A stretch of DNA of 64,000 nt from Paenibacillus amylolyticus (lineage in GTDB: Bacteria > Bacillota > Bacilli > Paenibacillales > Paenibacillaceae). Location: contig NZ_CP121451.1 of the NCBI RefSeq assembly GCF_029689945.1, positions 992,001 through 1,056,000 of the forward strand, given 5' to 3'. The notes under the pieces were generated by a model. That model was given only the letters and a program-made list of their open reading frames with translations. It made no database searches and had not been told where the DNA came from. The stretch's first letter is position 1. Every line of letters starts with the position of its first letter. Of this stretch, positions 1-9,470 are shown piece after piece. Position numbers and translations under genes: made by a program.

Positions 1-574
1 TATGTGGAATAACGGTTCGCGCACGCTGTACCGCCTCGGTGATTCCGCCTGCACCCTTGATGTGATTATCCTTAATCATAACGGCATCGTAGAGTCCAAA
101 TCGATGATTTGCTCCGCCACCCACGCGCACTGCGTATTTCTCAACTAAGCGGTGACCCGGCGTTGTCTTGCGTGTATCCACCAATCTGGTCTCAAGACCA
201 TCCAGCACATCCACGTAGGCACGCGTACGCGTAGCTATTCCGGACATCCGTTGCAGCAAGTTGAGTGCCAACCGTTCTCCTGTAAGCAGTGAATGTGTAC
301 TTCCCTCTACCTCAGCCAAAATCGTGCCATGGGTAACCTTGTCTCCGTCGATTACCTTTGGTGTAAATACAAGACCCGGATCAACGACCTGAAATACAAG
401 CTCAGCTACAGCCATACCCGCAATAATCCCATTATCTTTGGCATGTATAATGGCCTTGGATTGGTTGCCTGCCGGGATCGTCACACTCGTTGTAACGTCA
501 CCTGCACCAACATCTTCACGAAGCCAGTTCTTGATTGATTCGATAAGCCCTTCATTATATCCGTTCAGTATCAT
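1..574 (-). CDS. nadC: Nicotinate-nucleotide pyrophosphorylase (quinolinate phosphoribosyltransferase), partial
   Basis: Converts quinolinate and PRPP to nicotinate mononucleotide, the third step of de novo NAD synthesis. Only the first 191 codons are inside the window; the 3' end lies beyond position 1. The start ATG overlaps the nadB stop as ATGA, so translation is probably coupled. The N-terminal part reads like the family: an early REDVGAGDVTT segment, LTGERLALNLLQRMSGIAT in the middle, then DTRKTTPGHR and KYAVRVGGGANHR, which hold the conserved substrate-binding Arg, Lys and His residues. It closes the nadA-nadB-nadC operon. Confidence 0.95.
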   Translation of the reverse strand, partial: MILNGYNEGLIESIKNWLREDVGAGDVTTSVTIPAGNQSKAIIHAKDNGIIAGMAVAELVFQVVDPGLVFTPKVIDGDKVTHGTILAEVEGSTHSLLTGERLALNLLQRMSGIATRTRAYVDVLDGLETRLVDTRKTTPGHRLVEKYAVRVGGGANHRFGLYDAVMIKDNHIKGAGGITEAVQRARTVIPH

Positions 575-2211
575 GACATCAATTCCTCCACAATGGCTTG
601 TTCTCGCTGCTGCAGACTATGTTTCTGCCACACGATATCATCACGTGACGGGAAATCCTCACGATAGTGAGCTCCCCGACTCTCCTCGCGGTGTAGTGCA
701 CCGCTGGTAACTAACCAGGCACAGGTCAGAAGATTGGCATACTCCAGCTCTTCCTTATGCGTGAGTGTCTGATCAAAATATTGCATTTCCTGTTGCAGTT
801 TGTCCATGGCCTTCTGCAGGTCCGCACCATTCCGGCGCAAGCCTACCTGACGAACCATCATTTTCTGTAATCGTAAGCGTCTTTCCGATACCGGCTTCTG
901 CTCTTCCTTGATCTTGTTGATCTTGCTATTCATGTCTACAGATGAAGGCGCAACCCCTCTTGCTTGTAACGAATCAAGCGGAGCAAGAGATTGAATACGA
1001 TCAACAATCCTCCGGCCAAATACAATGGCTTCAGATAAGGAGTTGCTCGCCAGACGGTTAGCTCCATGCACTCCTGTAGAGGACACCTCCCCACAAGCAA
1101 ATAATCGGGAGATGCTGCTCTCTCCACTTAAATCCGTTTTCACACCACCCATCATGTAATGGGCAGCAGGCGCAACGGGAATCCAGTCGGTTGTCATATC
1201 CAATCCATATCGCATGCAAGTCTCATATATGGTAGGGAAGCGATGCTTGATCATCTCTGGCTGTTCATGTGTAATATCCAGATACACAAAGGTGCTGTTG
1301 GTGGACTCCATCTCACTAACAATCGCTCGTGCCACGATATCGCGCGGGGCCAGCTCAAGCTGGTCATGGTAACGATCCATGAAGCGTTCACCCTTCACAT
1401 TGCGCAAGTATGCTCCTTCACCGCGTACGGCTTCTGACACAAGAAAACGTGGGGCACCCGGGTAACATAGCGAGGTGGGGTGGAATTGAATAAATTCCAT
1501 ATCACGAACAATCGCCCCTGCTCGATAAGCCATGGCTACACCATCGGCAGTAGCTACATCCGGATTCGTCGTATATCGGTACAATTGTCCTGCCCCGCCG
1601 GAGCATAGAACGGTTGCCTGTGCCTTTACGAACACTTGTGATCCGTCATCCTTCTGAACCAAAGCGCCAATGCATTCCCCTCGATTTCGATCTGTAATCA
1701 GATCAACAACAAAGTGCTCATCCCATACTTCAATCCCTGGATGCTCATTCACTTCGACAGCAAGCGCACGTACAATCTCATATCCCGTTGCGTCCCCGTT
1801 GGCATGCAAAATACGGCGGTGGCTATGCGCACCTTCCTGCGTCAATGCCAACTCGCCGTTCTCCAGATCGAACAAAGTACCCAAACGAATCAGTTCCTTC
1901 ACGCCGTCTGGACCCTCATTCACCAATACCTCTACCGCTTCGGAGCGGCATAGGCCCGCTCCTGCAACAAGTGTGTCCTGCAAGTGGTAAGCAGGTGAAT
2001 CATCCTCAGCAATAACCGCAGCGATTCCTCCCTGCGCATATCTGGTGTTGCTTTCAAGCAATGACTTCTTCGTGATCATTAATACACGTTGTTGTTGACT
2101 TGCCTTAATGGCAGTAAACAAACCGGCAATTCCTGAGCCTATAACCAGTACATCCGTCTCTACCATGGGTAGCGCAGACAGATCAAAATCAACTAAATAT
2201 TGCGGTATCAT
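571..2211 (-). CDS. nadB: L-aspartate oxidase
   Basis: FAD enzyme that oxidises L-aspartate to iminoaspartate, the substrate of NadA. The 546-residue protein begins with a dinucleotide-binding motif (VLVIGSGIAGLF) after about 20 residues. It carries the family segments RYAQGGIAAV, GDATGYEI, EFIQFHPTSL, GGVKTDLSGE and GANRLASNSLSEA, then a C-terminal helical domain. The reading frame stays open 57 codons further upstream, but the extra stretch runs through the nadA 3' end and matches no oxidase. The ATG at 2211 is preceded by an AGGTGA-like ribosome binding site and gives the normal family N-terminus. It lies 35 bases after nadA and overlaps nadC by 4 bases. Confidence 0.96.
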   Translation of the reverse strand: MIPQYLVDFDLSALPMVETDVLVIGSGIAGLFTAIKASQQQRVLMITKKSLLESNTRYAQGGIAAVIAEDDSPAYHLQDTLVAGAGLCRSEAVEVLVNEGPDGVKELIRLGTLFDLENGELALTQEGAHSHRRILHANGDATGYEIVRALAVEVNEHPGIEVWDEHFVVDLITDRNRGECIGALVQKDDGSQVFVKAQATVLCSGGAGQLYRYTTNPDVATADGVAMAYRAGAIVRDMEFIQFHPTSLCYPGAPRFLVSEAVRGEGAYLRNVKGERFMDRYHDQLELAPRDIVARAIVSEMESTNSTFVYLDITHEQPEMIKHRFPTIYETCMRYGLDMTTDWIPVAPAAHYMMGGVKTDLSGESSISRLFACGEVSSTGVHGANRLASNSLSEAIVFGRRIVDRIQSLAPLDSLQARGVAPSSVDMNSKINKIKEEQKPVSERRLRLQKMMVRQVGLRRNGADLQKAMDKLQQEMQYFDQTLTHKEELEYANLLTCAWLVTSGALHREESRGAHYREDFPSRDDIVWQKHSLQQREQAIVEELMS

Positions 2212-2246
2212 GTCATTCACCTGTCTTGGAGCAAGAGTAGCGCATC

Positions 2247-3185
2247 CTATTTTACCAACAACATGCGCTCTAGTGATTCTCTGGCTTTGTCGGCAACAGC
2301 CGGTGGCACGTAGATCTGCGGCTTCATCGTTTCCAGGCATTTCACCAGTTTCTTCAAATTGTTCACCTTCATGTTGGGACATACGAGGAATTTGGTAGCA
2401 AAATGGAATTGTTTATCCGGACTATCCAGACGAAGCTGATATCCTGTACCATCCTCGGTACCTACGATAAATTCCTTCGCTGATGAATTTTTGCAGTATT
2501 CCAGAATAGCTGTTGTACTGCCTACAAAATCACCCATTTCTACAACCTCAGGGCGGCACTCTGGATGGACAACAAACTCTGCGTTTGGATGCTTGGCTCT
2601 CATCTCCACCACATCTTTGACTGTGAGCATATCATGCGTGTTGCAGTACCCTTCCCAGATAATCATTTTCTTGTCTGTATGCTGCTGCACATAATGTCCC
2701 AGGTTTTTATCAGGTACCCAGATAATTTCGTCGGAATCCACCGATTGAATAACCCGTACTGCATTGGCAGATGTACAACAGATGTCCGTCTCTGCTTTGA
2801 TCTCAGCCGAGGAATTGATATACGTAACCACCTTGGCATTAGGGTGTTGTGCTTTCAATCTGCGTAATCCATCCACATTCACCATATCTGCCATTGGGCA
2901 TCCTGCTCGCTCATCCGGGATGATAACTGTTTTATTGGGTGCCAGAATTTTAGCGCTTTCACCCATAAAATGAACACCACAGAAAACGATCACATCCGCA
3001 TCGGTTTGTGCTGCCTTCTGGGCTAACAGAAATGAATCTCCGCGGAAGTCAGCAACCTCCTGTACCTCGTCACGTTGGTAATAATGGGCAAGAATAATAG
3101 CATTACGTTCCTTCTTCAGTTCCATCAGCCGCTCACGCAACTCGCGGTTCATCTCAGCCTTGCGCTCTAAAGCCAGAGCTTCCAC
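2247..3185 (-). CDS. nadA: Quinolinate synthase (4Fe-4S)
   Basis: Condenses iminoaspartate with dihydroxyacetone phosphate to quinolinate. At 312 residues it belongs to the short NadA type rather than the roughly 370-residue type of B. subtilis. Three cysteines at the expected cluster positions are visible: Cys96 (AGCPMADM), Cys181 (EGYCNTH) and Cys269 (FLVCPNM). The active-site stretches LAHYYQRDEVQ, GVHFMGESAKI and HPECRPEV are intact. The start is GTG; AAAGGAGAGG about 8 bases upstream decides for it over the in-frame ATG at codon 12. First gene of nadABC. Confidence 0.96.
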   Translation of the reverse strand: MEALALERKAEMNRELRERLMELKKERNAIILAHYYQRDEVQEVADFRGDSFLLAQKAAQTDADVIVFCGVHFMGESAKILAPNKTVIIPDERAGCPMADMVNVDGLRRLKAQHPNAKVVTYINSSAEIKAETDICCTSANAVRVIQSVDSDEIIWVPDKNLGHYVQQHTDKKMIIWEGYCNTHDMLTVKDVVEMRAKHPNAEFVVHPECRPEVVEMGDFVGSTTAILEYCKNSSAKEFIVGTEDGTGYQLRLDSPDKQFHFATKFLVCPNMKVNNLKKLVKCLETMKPQIYVPPAVADKARESLERMLLVK

Positions 3186-3289
3186 CTGTGATCCTCTCCT
3201 TTATCGGGACAGCGTCATACGCTGTTTCGTAGGGCCATCCTAAGTCGTTAATTTCGCTTGAGAAACGAATCACAAGCGGTTTAACAACT

Positions 3290-3318
3290 AATCTACACAA
3301 CGTTCACGACTCTGTCAA
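3290..3318 (-). promoter_or_regulatory. Probable sigma-A promoter of nadABC
   Basis: Minus strand: a perfect -35 TTGACA (3313-3318), a 17-base spacer and -10 TAGATT (3290-3295, 4 of 6 to consensus). Initiation would leave a leader of about 95 bases before the nadA GTG. The rest of the 3186-3475 gap holds only this and the ftsH terminator. Confidence 0.5.
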
Positions 3319-3421
3319 TAAATGAAAAAGGTCCAGAACCACGCTGTAACCACCCGTTTGCTAACTGGTTCGCCATCTAACCCCCGTTTATCTTTATCTA
3401 TCCCCCTTTCAAATAATGGAC

Positions 3422-3445
3422 AAAAAGAGAGCCCGAGGGCTCTCC
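3422..3445 (-). terminator. Rho-independent terminator after ftsH
   Basis: Minus-strand hairpin GAGAGCCC/GGGCTCTC followed by five T. It starts 31 bases beyond the ftsH stop and separates ftsH from nadABC. Confidence 0.85.
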
Positions 3446-3475
3446 TGATTTCACCTGCTGGCATAGCCAGATGTA

Positions 3476-5526
3476 TTATGCATTAAGACGTTGGCTTCGT
3501 TCCGCCATCATCCGGGTTATTGGTATTACCTTTTCCAGATTCGGAGACTCGTTTGGAATATCTCCGGCTGGTGGTTCAGGCGTTTCATCTTTACCTTGAA
3601 TACGAACACGCACATCACCGATGTTGTCGATGATCGGCTCTCCGCCTTCAGTTGGTGTGCCTTCACCATCATTGTCGTTCTCTGCTTTTGGAGTCAAGGA
3701 ACCTGTTTCGATCAATTGCTTGATCTGATCCATTTCCAACGTCTCTACCTCAAGCAAAGTTTGAGCAATCAAATGCATCTCTTTTGAATGTTTAACAAGC
3801 AAGTCTTTACATTTCTCATAACATTCATTAATAAAGCGTTGCATTTCCTGATCAATCTCATACGCAATGGAATCTGAGTAATTCTGTTCATGACCAATAT
3901 CCCGACCAAGGAATACCTGTCCTTGTGAACTTCCGAATTGCATAGGTCCCAATTTCTCACTCATACCGTATTCCATAACCATGCTGCGAACAATACCTGT
4001 CGCTTGCTGGAAGTCACTGTATGCACCAGTACCGATCTCTCCGATGAACAATTCTTCAGCTACACGACCTCCAAGAAGTCCGGTTACTTTATCCAACAGT
4101 TCCTGCTTGGTAACCAGCATACGGTCTTCTTTTGGCAACATGATTACATATCCACCCGCACGTCCGCGCGGAATAATGGTCACTTTATGTACCATATCAG
4201 CATGTTCGAGGAAGTATCCTACAATGGTATGGCCTGCTTCGTGATAAGCAACGATTCGTTTCTCACGATCACTGATGACACGGCTTTTCTTCTCCGTACC
4301 AACGATGACGCGGTCGATCGCTTCGTCAACTTCTTTCATGGAAATATCTTTACGATTACGACGTGCTGCCAGCAATGCCGCTTCGTTCAAGAGGTTCTCC
4401 AAATCCGCACCAGAGAAGCCTGTTGTACGCTTCGCGATAATATCCATCTTCACATCTTTGGTCAGTGGTTTATTCCGGGAATGTACCTTCAGGACAGCTT
4501 CACGACCTTTTACATCAGGGCGGTCAACCGTAATTTGACGGTCAAAACGTCCCGGACGCAGCAAGGCAGGGTCCAGAATATCTGCACGGTTCGTTGCAGC
4601 TACGATGATAATACCTTCGTTCGCTCCGAAACCGTCCATCTCAACGAGCAACTGGTTGAGTGTTTGCTCACGTTCATCGTGACCACCACCAAGACCAGCA
4701 CCACGCTGACGTCCTACAGCATCAATCTCATCGATAAAGATGATACATGGCGCATTTTTCTTCGCATTTTCAAACAAATCACGTACACGTGATGCACCGA
4801 CACCGACAAACATTTCTACGAAGTCGGAACCTGAAATACTGAAGAATGGTACACCCGCTTCACCGGCTACGGCACGAGCGAGCAACGTTTTACCGGTACC
4901 TGGAGGACCTACGAGCAATACACCCTTAGGAATCCGTGCACCTACTGCTGCGAATTTACGTGGGTCCTTGAGGAAGTCTACAACCTCAACAAGTTCCTGT
5001 TTCTCTTCGTCAGCACCCGCAACATCTTCAAATGTAACCCGCTTCTTCTCCTCGTTATAGAGACGAGCACGGCTTTTACCAAAGTTCATTACTTTACCGC
5101 CGCCGCCTTGAGCCTGATTGAACAGGAAGAAGAACAGCAGGAACATAATGATCAAAGGAATAAAGGAAGTCAGCAACGTCAACCAGATGCTGTCACCTTT
5201 CATTGGCTCCTGATGATATTGGAAATTGTTAGTTTCACTTGCAGCTACAAGCTCACTGATTGCCTCATCCGTAGGAGGAATATACGTTGAGAAATTTTCT
5301 GATTTGGCGCCATCGGGTGCCTTCTTGTATTGACCGGTCACGAGATACGTTTGACCGTTGAATTGAACCGTCAATTCAGAGACATTGTTGGCTTTGATCG
5401 CTGCACGCAACTGATCGTATCTAGGATTATCGGTGGCTTCGCCGCCATTGCTGACGAACTGGACTATCCCCACCACAACTAAAAAAGAATCAAATAAAAA
5501 CCAGAATTCCGGATGAACCGATTCAT
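3476..5526 (-). CDS. ftsH: ATP-dependent zinc metalloprotease FtsH (frameshifted near the start)
   Basis: Membrane-anchored AAA+ protease that degrades misfolded membrane proteins and regulatory proteins. The body is intact: second membrane helix near residues 115-136, Walker A GPPGTGKT near 207-214, Walker B FIDEID, the second region of homology with arginine fingers, and the zinc motif HEAGH near 430. The natural start is the ATG at 5526, with AGGAGG 5 bases upstream; it encodes [15 protein letters not shown], the classic FtsH first helix. That frame meets TAG right after a T6 run (A6 at 5481-5486 on the plus strand). One extra T joins it to LVVVGIVQF and the rest, giving 683 residues. An in-frame ATG at 5575 opens the downstream frame but encodes an N-terminus unlike FtsH and skips the good ribosome binding site. 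Likely a homopolymer error; slippage is the alternative. Confidence 0.93.
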
Positions 5527-5626
5527 CCCCTACCTCCTCTCGAGACACTTTAATTATTTTAACATAGCCCGACATGGCTTCTCAACAGAAGCCAAGAACA
5601 GCTCAAGGCTTGGGTCGGGCAGGATA

Positions 5627-6166
5627 TTAGCTGCTATAGACTTCCGGCTTCAAAATCCCGATATAGGGCAGGTTCCGGTACTTCTCCGCAAAATCCAAAC
5701 CGTAACCAACGATGAACGCGTCAGGAATGTCAAAGCCTGTGTAATGAGCTTCCAGCTCAACTTTACGACCTGAAGGCTTGTCGAACAACGTAACCACACG
5801 CACCGATTCGGCACCGCGGTTCTCCAGCAGTTCAATCAGATAGCTGAGTGTAAGTCCGCTGTCGATAATATCTTCGACAATCAGAACTTCCCGTCCTTCA
5901 ACGGATACATCCAGATCCTTAATAATTTTGACAACACCTGATGATTTGGTGGAAGCCCCGTAACTGGATACCGCCATAAAATCCATTTCAACAGGTACCG
6001 TTATGTTTTTAACCAAATCAGCCATAAATATAAACGCACCCTTGAGCACGCAAATGACCAAAGGATTGCGGTCTGCATATTCGGCACTTAGTGTTGCGCC
6101 TAATTCCTTGACTTTACTCTGAATTTCTTCTTCACTGATCAATACTTCCTGAATGTCGTTCTGCAA
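5627..6166 (-). CDS. hprT: Hypoxanthine-guanine phosphoribosyltransferase
   Basis: Purine salvage: hypoxanthine or guanine plus PRPP to IMP or GMP. The 179-residue protein has the PRPP loop [14 protein letters not shown] and the base-binding stretch [20 protein letters not shown]. The start is TTG at 6166: AGGAGG sits 9 bases upstream and no nearby ATG is in frame. It lies between tilS and ftsH, as in B. subtilis, where TilS and HprT also form a regulatory pair for ftsH. Confidence 0.96.
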   Translation of the reverse strand: MQNDIQEVLISEEEIQSKVKELGATLSAEYADRNPLVICVLKGAFIFMADLVKNITVPVEMDFMAVSSYGASTKSSGVVKIIKDLDVSVEGREVLIVEDIIDSGLTLSYLIELLENRGAESVRVVTLFDKPSGRKVELEAHYTGFDIPDAFIVGYGLDFAEKYRNLPYIGILKPEVYSS

Positions 6167-6218
6167 CTGTGCGAACCTCCTAAGTTATACTATGAAAGCC
6201 TTACCTGAACCATAACCA

Positions 6219-7657
6219 CTACCCCTGAATCGCTGAATCGCCTACAGTCATGTACAGGATTGCGGAAGTGTCCTCCCTGACAGGAGCCACACTGGACCGT
6301 CGAACACCCGGTAACCAGATGATATGACCTGCTCCATTACATACCACAGGAATACGTGGACGGACAGATGGGGGATTTTCTCATCGATGAAAATATTTTT
6401 CACCTTTTTGCTTCCGTTTAATCCCATAACTTTCATGGTATCTCCAGGTAACCGTGAACGCACAACCAGCGGCAAAAGCAGTTGATCCGCATCAAATGCG
6501 GCTTGATCCGCCGATTCCGGTACATGATAGTCCTCGGGACTCACCGTCATCAACCGAATATACCGGTTAATTGGGGTGAGTGAAAGCTCATAAGTTCCAC
6601 TCCATTGCGCAAGACGATACTCGTAAGATTGATCCTGTACGTCCGTCCGTATGCCAAAAGAAATCAGATTATACTCCCGAGTGCAGGCGAGTGTCTGTCC
6701 TATATCCAGGCTCCAGGTCGTCACATGGGTCTCCATGACCTTGCGACGAATGGTTTCTATACGGGTAAAGTCGACAAAATCACTGTCCAAAGGCAGATAA
6801 TTCAATATTAGTTTAATCAACCTTCGTTGTAAAGCGACATGTAACTTCAAGAAGGAAGGCACCTCAAAGGTTTGCCTTCCGCCGTTCACCTGCACTAGAC
6901 ACCTGTATGTGTCATATGCACTCTGCTCCATGAAATCGTCTTCATCACCCACAATTTCGGCAAGCCGATTCAATGACGGCGTGAGTTGTCCATTATACTG
7001 CCCCAAAAAAGGAAGTACATCCAAGCGAATGGCATTACGCCGATATTTACGCAGGGCATTGCTCTCATCATTGAAATACGTAAAACCCTGGGTATTACAA
7101 GCTTCTACAAGGTCTGTCTTGTTTATACGAAGGCATGGACGAATAAGTTCCACATTTTTTTCTCGCCTTTTAAACTTCATTCCTGAGAGTCCCGACAAGC
7201 CGGTTCCACGAAGCAAATGAAGCATGACCGTCTCCGCCTGATCATCGGCATGATGTGCCAAAGCGATGCTTGCCGCATTATATTTGGAAGCTACTTCATG
7301 CAGAAAGGCATATCGCTTGTTGCGGGCCGCCTCCTGTGGTCCTTGACCCGTCAGATCCATATATGAAGGAACATCGGCCTTTGTCCATTCAAATGGAATT
7401 TCAAGCTGTTGTGCCAGTTCCATCATTTTATCCGCTTCATCATCCGATTCAGTCCGGAATCCATGATGCACATGGGCACAGATCAATTCAAGCGGGACAT
7501 GCCGCTTGCTGATCTCATGCATGATATGCAAAAAAGCCACCGAGTCCGGTCCGCCCGATACTGCGACGACAATCCGATCCCCGGGAACCCATAACTGATG
7601 CTCTTCCGCTGCATCCAGCACGTTATTCACCAGCATGTTCCAGCGTAAAGCCTCCAT
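6219..7657 (-). CDS. tilS: tRNA(Ile)-lysidine synthase (frameshifted near the C-terminus)
   Basis: Attaches lysine to C34 of the tRNA-Ile with CAU anticodon so that it reads AUA; essential in bacteria that need it. The N-terminal PP-loop motif SGGPDS is near residues 35-40, with AHVHHGFR and LAHHADDQAET following. The open frame ends at 6248 after an aberrant tail. In another frame the DNA encodes PSVRPRIPVVCNGAGHIIW followed by LPGVRRS, exactly the TilS C-terminal domain, ending at TAG 6219-6221. The switch point is a run of five C (five G at 6370-6374 on the plus strand) where six would be needed. Restored length is 479 residues. Confidence 0.93.
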
Positions 7658-7701
7658 ACCTGTTCCTCATTCCTTGCGTTATGTATATGCACTCTCACAG
7701 A

Positions 7702-8649
7702 TCAGAAACGTAGTGCATAGATGAGCACCCCAATAAGTAATATCACAGATACAGCAAATGCGTTCTTAAGCCAGCGCGGGGTTGTACTTTTGGAACGACG
7801 GCGAAGAGGCGTGGGGCGTGCCATCATTTCCTTCCATCCTTGTGCCGCATGACCTGCATCACGAAACTGACCTCGTAATGCCTGAATCGTCCATTTGCGA
7901 AAAGGACCCAGTCGTTCACTGCGCTCCACCAGTGCTACAAGCTGATTCACACTTCGCAGTTGCGGCAACCCTTCGGCTGCCAGTGCCTTGAGCGCATCGG
8001 CTTCAAGTACATGAATTAACAATAGTGCAAAAGCAAACACATCATAGGTACCATCTGCTGTTCGGCTGCCTGCATTCCAGAAGCCGCGATCATACCATTC
8101 GGTGAACTGCTTGACACTTCGACCAATAGACGTAACTCCGCCGTAGTCGATCAATTCCACCTGCCCATAATCGGACACCAGCACATTCTGAGGTTTGAGA
8201 TCACCAAACACCCATCCCGCCTGATGCAATTGTGCCAGCTTCTGCAAGAGTCTAAGGCCCACCAGAAGTGTCCAGTCCGTCCCCTGACGCCGAATGAAGT
8301 GATGAAGAGCCTCACCCCTAACGTAACGCATCACATAAAAGGGAATATCCCGGCCACGAACGGCATAATCATCCACATCTTTAAGATAGGAAGGAATGCC
8401 GCTCTGCCGAAGGGCTTCATGATTACGCTGTAGTTGGAAAGATTTGAGCACATTGACTTCCGATTGCAGATCTACCGGATCAAATCCCATTTTTAGCGCA
8501 TAGTGTTTGCCATTTTCACCCCGTTGGACAAGAAAAACGATGCCATTGGCTCCTTTGCCCAGTAGCTTCCGAATCGTATAACGACTGCGATTCCATTTCC
8601 CTGTGACCACTGTTCCTGGCGGGAAAGAGGCGTCAGACAACGTTGTCAC
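7702..8649 (-). CDS. yabT: Membrane-anchored Ser/Thr protein kinase, YabT type
   Basis: Hanks-type kinase with a glycine-rich loop (LGKGANGIVFLV), a catalytic Lys in HYALKMG and the catalytic loop GDLKPQN. The usual DFG is DYG. A basic stretch (PLRRRSKS) leads to one hydrophobic helix at the extreme C-terminus, so it looks tail-anchored with the kinase in the cytosol. In B. subtilis the orthologue acts during spore development and phosphorylates RecA. The frame is open up to a TTG at 8670, but the GTG at 8649 with AAGGGA upstream overlaps yabS less (17 bases) and fits better. Part of spoIIE-yabS-yabT. Confidence 0.88.
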   Translation of the reverse strand: MTTLSDASFPPGTVVTGKWNRSRYTIRKLLGKGANGIVFLVQRGENGKHYALKMGFDPVDLQSEVNVLKSFQLQRNHEALRQSGIPSYLKDVDDYAVRGRDIPFYVMRYVRGEALHHFIRRQGTDWTLLVGLRLLQKLAQLHQAGWVFGDLKPQNVLVSDYGQVELIDYGGVTSIGRSVKQFTEWYDRGFWNAGSRTADGTYDVFAFALLLIHVLEADALKALAAEGLPQLRSVNQLVALVERSERLGPFRKWTIQALRGQFRDAGHAAQGWKEMMARPTPLRRRSKSTTPRWLKNAFAVSVILLIGVLIYALRF

Positions 8650-9385
8650 CGAGCATCCCTTCTCTTTCAATGCGATAGTTCCCTTCTATTTCCTGCTGTT
8701 CCTCCAGTGTACCATAACGGTAAAAATCAATCACCTTCTGAATTGCAGGACCTGTGGGCGTTGCACCCTTCATCTGCAACCTTCCAAACAGGGACCGAAC
8801 ACGGCCTGGATCCGTTGTCCAGTCAATATCCATTACCGCATCTTCTCCACTGTGTCGTCCCGGGAAATGAAATACGGAAAGCTTGCTCTGACCCACACGC
8901 GCCTGCAAACTTAACATTAAATCGCGAATTCCTTCTTCTACCGCAGCCAGTTTGGGCTTCATGCTGGCACTGACGTCTATTAGCAATATCACCTGTAACG
9001 CTGCAGTTTCAGCCATATCATCCATCACTTCCACGACCCGGGCACGTTGTGCAGGTTCCAGATCGGTTACCGTTTTGGGCTCCTTCTCTCCCAAAATTTG
9101 TGTTAACTCTCTATTAACCGCCTGCTGAATCGTCTGAACCACCGTTTTTCTTGTCATCATCTGCATGGTATGGGCAAGCTGCCGTGTACCAACAATTTGA
9201 CTGATGCCACCTCCGGCTCTGGCAATATCCTCAATCTCTTGACTGCCCAACTGACCAATGGTGCCATAATCAATCACACCAACCACATTAACCGTAATCC
9301 CCTCTTCCTGTGCTTCGGCCGCTGCCAGCACCGGACTTGGTCCTACATTGGAACAACCGTCGGTGATCAACAAGATTTGCTTCAT
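8633..9385 (-). CDS. yabS: von Willebrand factor A domain protein, YabS type
   Basis: 250 residues. A MIDAS motif (LLIDVSASMKPK) near residue 137 and a following TGPA segment mark the second half as a VWA domain. The first half (LLITDGCSNVG) looks like a partial, circularly related VWA fold. No signal peptide or membrane helix is seen, so it should be cytosolic. An upstream GGAGG supports the ATG at 9385. It sits between the PP2C phosphatase SpoIIE and the kinase YabT. A scaffold role in that pair is a guess; the molecular function is unknown to me. Confidence 0.85.
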   Translation of the reverse strand: MKQILLITDGCSNVGPSPVLAAAEAQEEGITVNVVGVIDYGTIGQLGSQEIEDIARAGGGISQIVGTRQLAHTMQMMTRKTVVQTIQQAVNRELTQILGEKEPKTVTDLEPAQRARVVEVMDDMAETAALQVILLIDVSASMKPKLAAVEEGIRDLMLSLQARVGQSKLSVFHFPGRHSGEDAVMDIDWTTDPGRVRSLFGRLQMKGATPTGPAIQKVIDFYRYGTLEEQQEIEGNYRIEREGMLGDNVV

Positions 9386-9470
9386 CCGATATCCCTCCGT
9401 TATTCGTTACTCTCCAACTCTATGACTAGCATTGCCAGAATGAAGAGACTTCAAACAGAAGAATATGCAA

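Noticed and set aside
5527..5575. Alternative ftsH start at ATG 5575
   Set aside because: It keeps the frame open but encodes a sequence unlike any FtsH N-terminus, covers what looks like the promoter and leader, and ignores the AGGAGG site serving ATG 5526.
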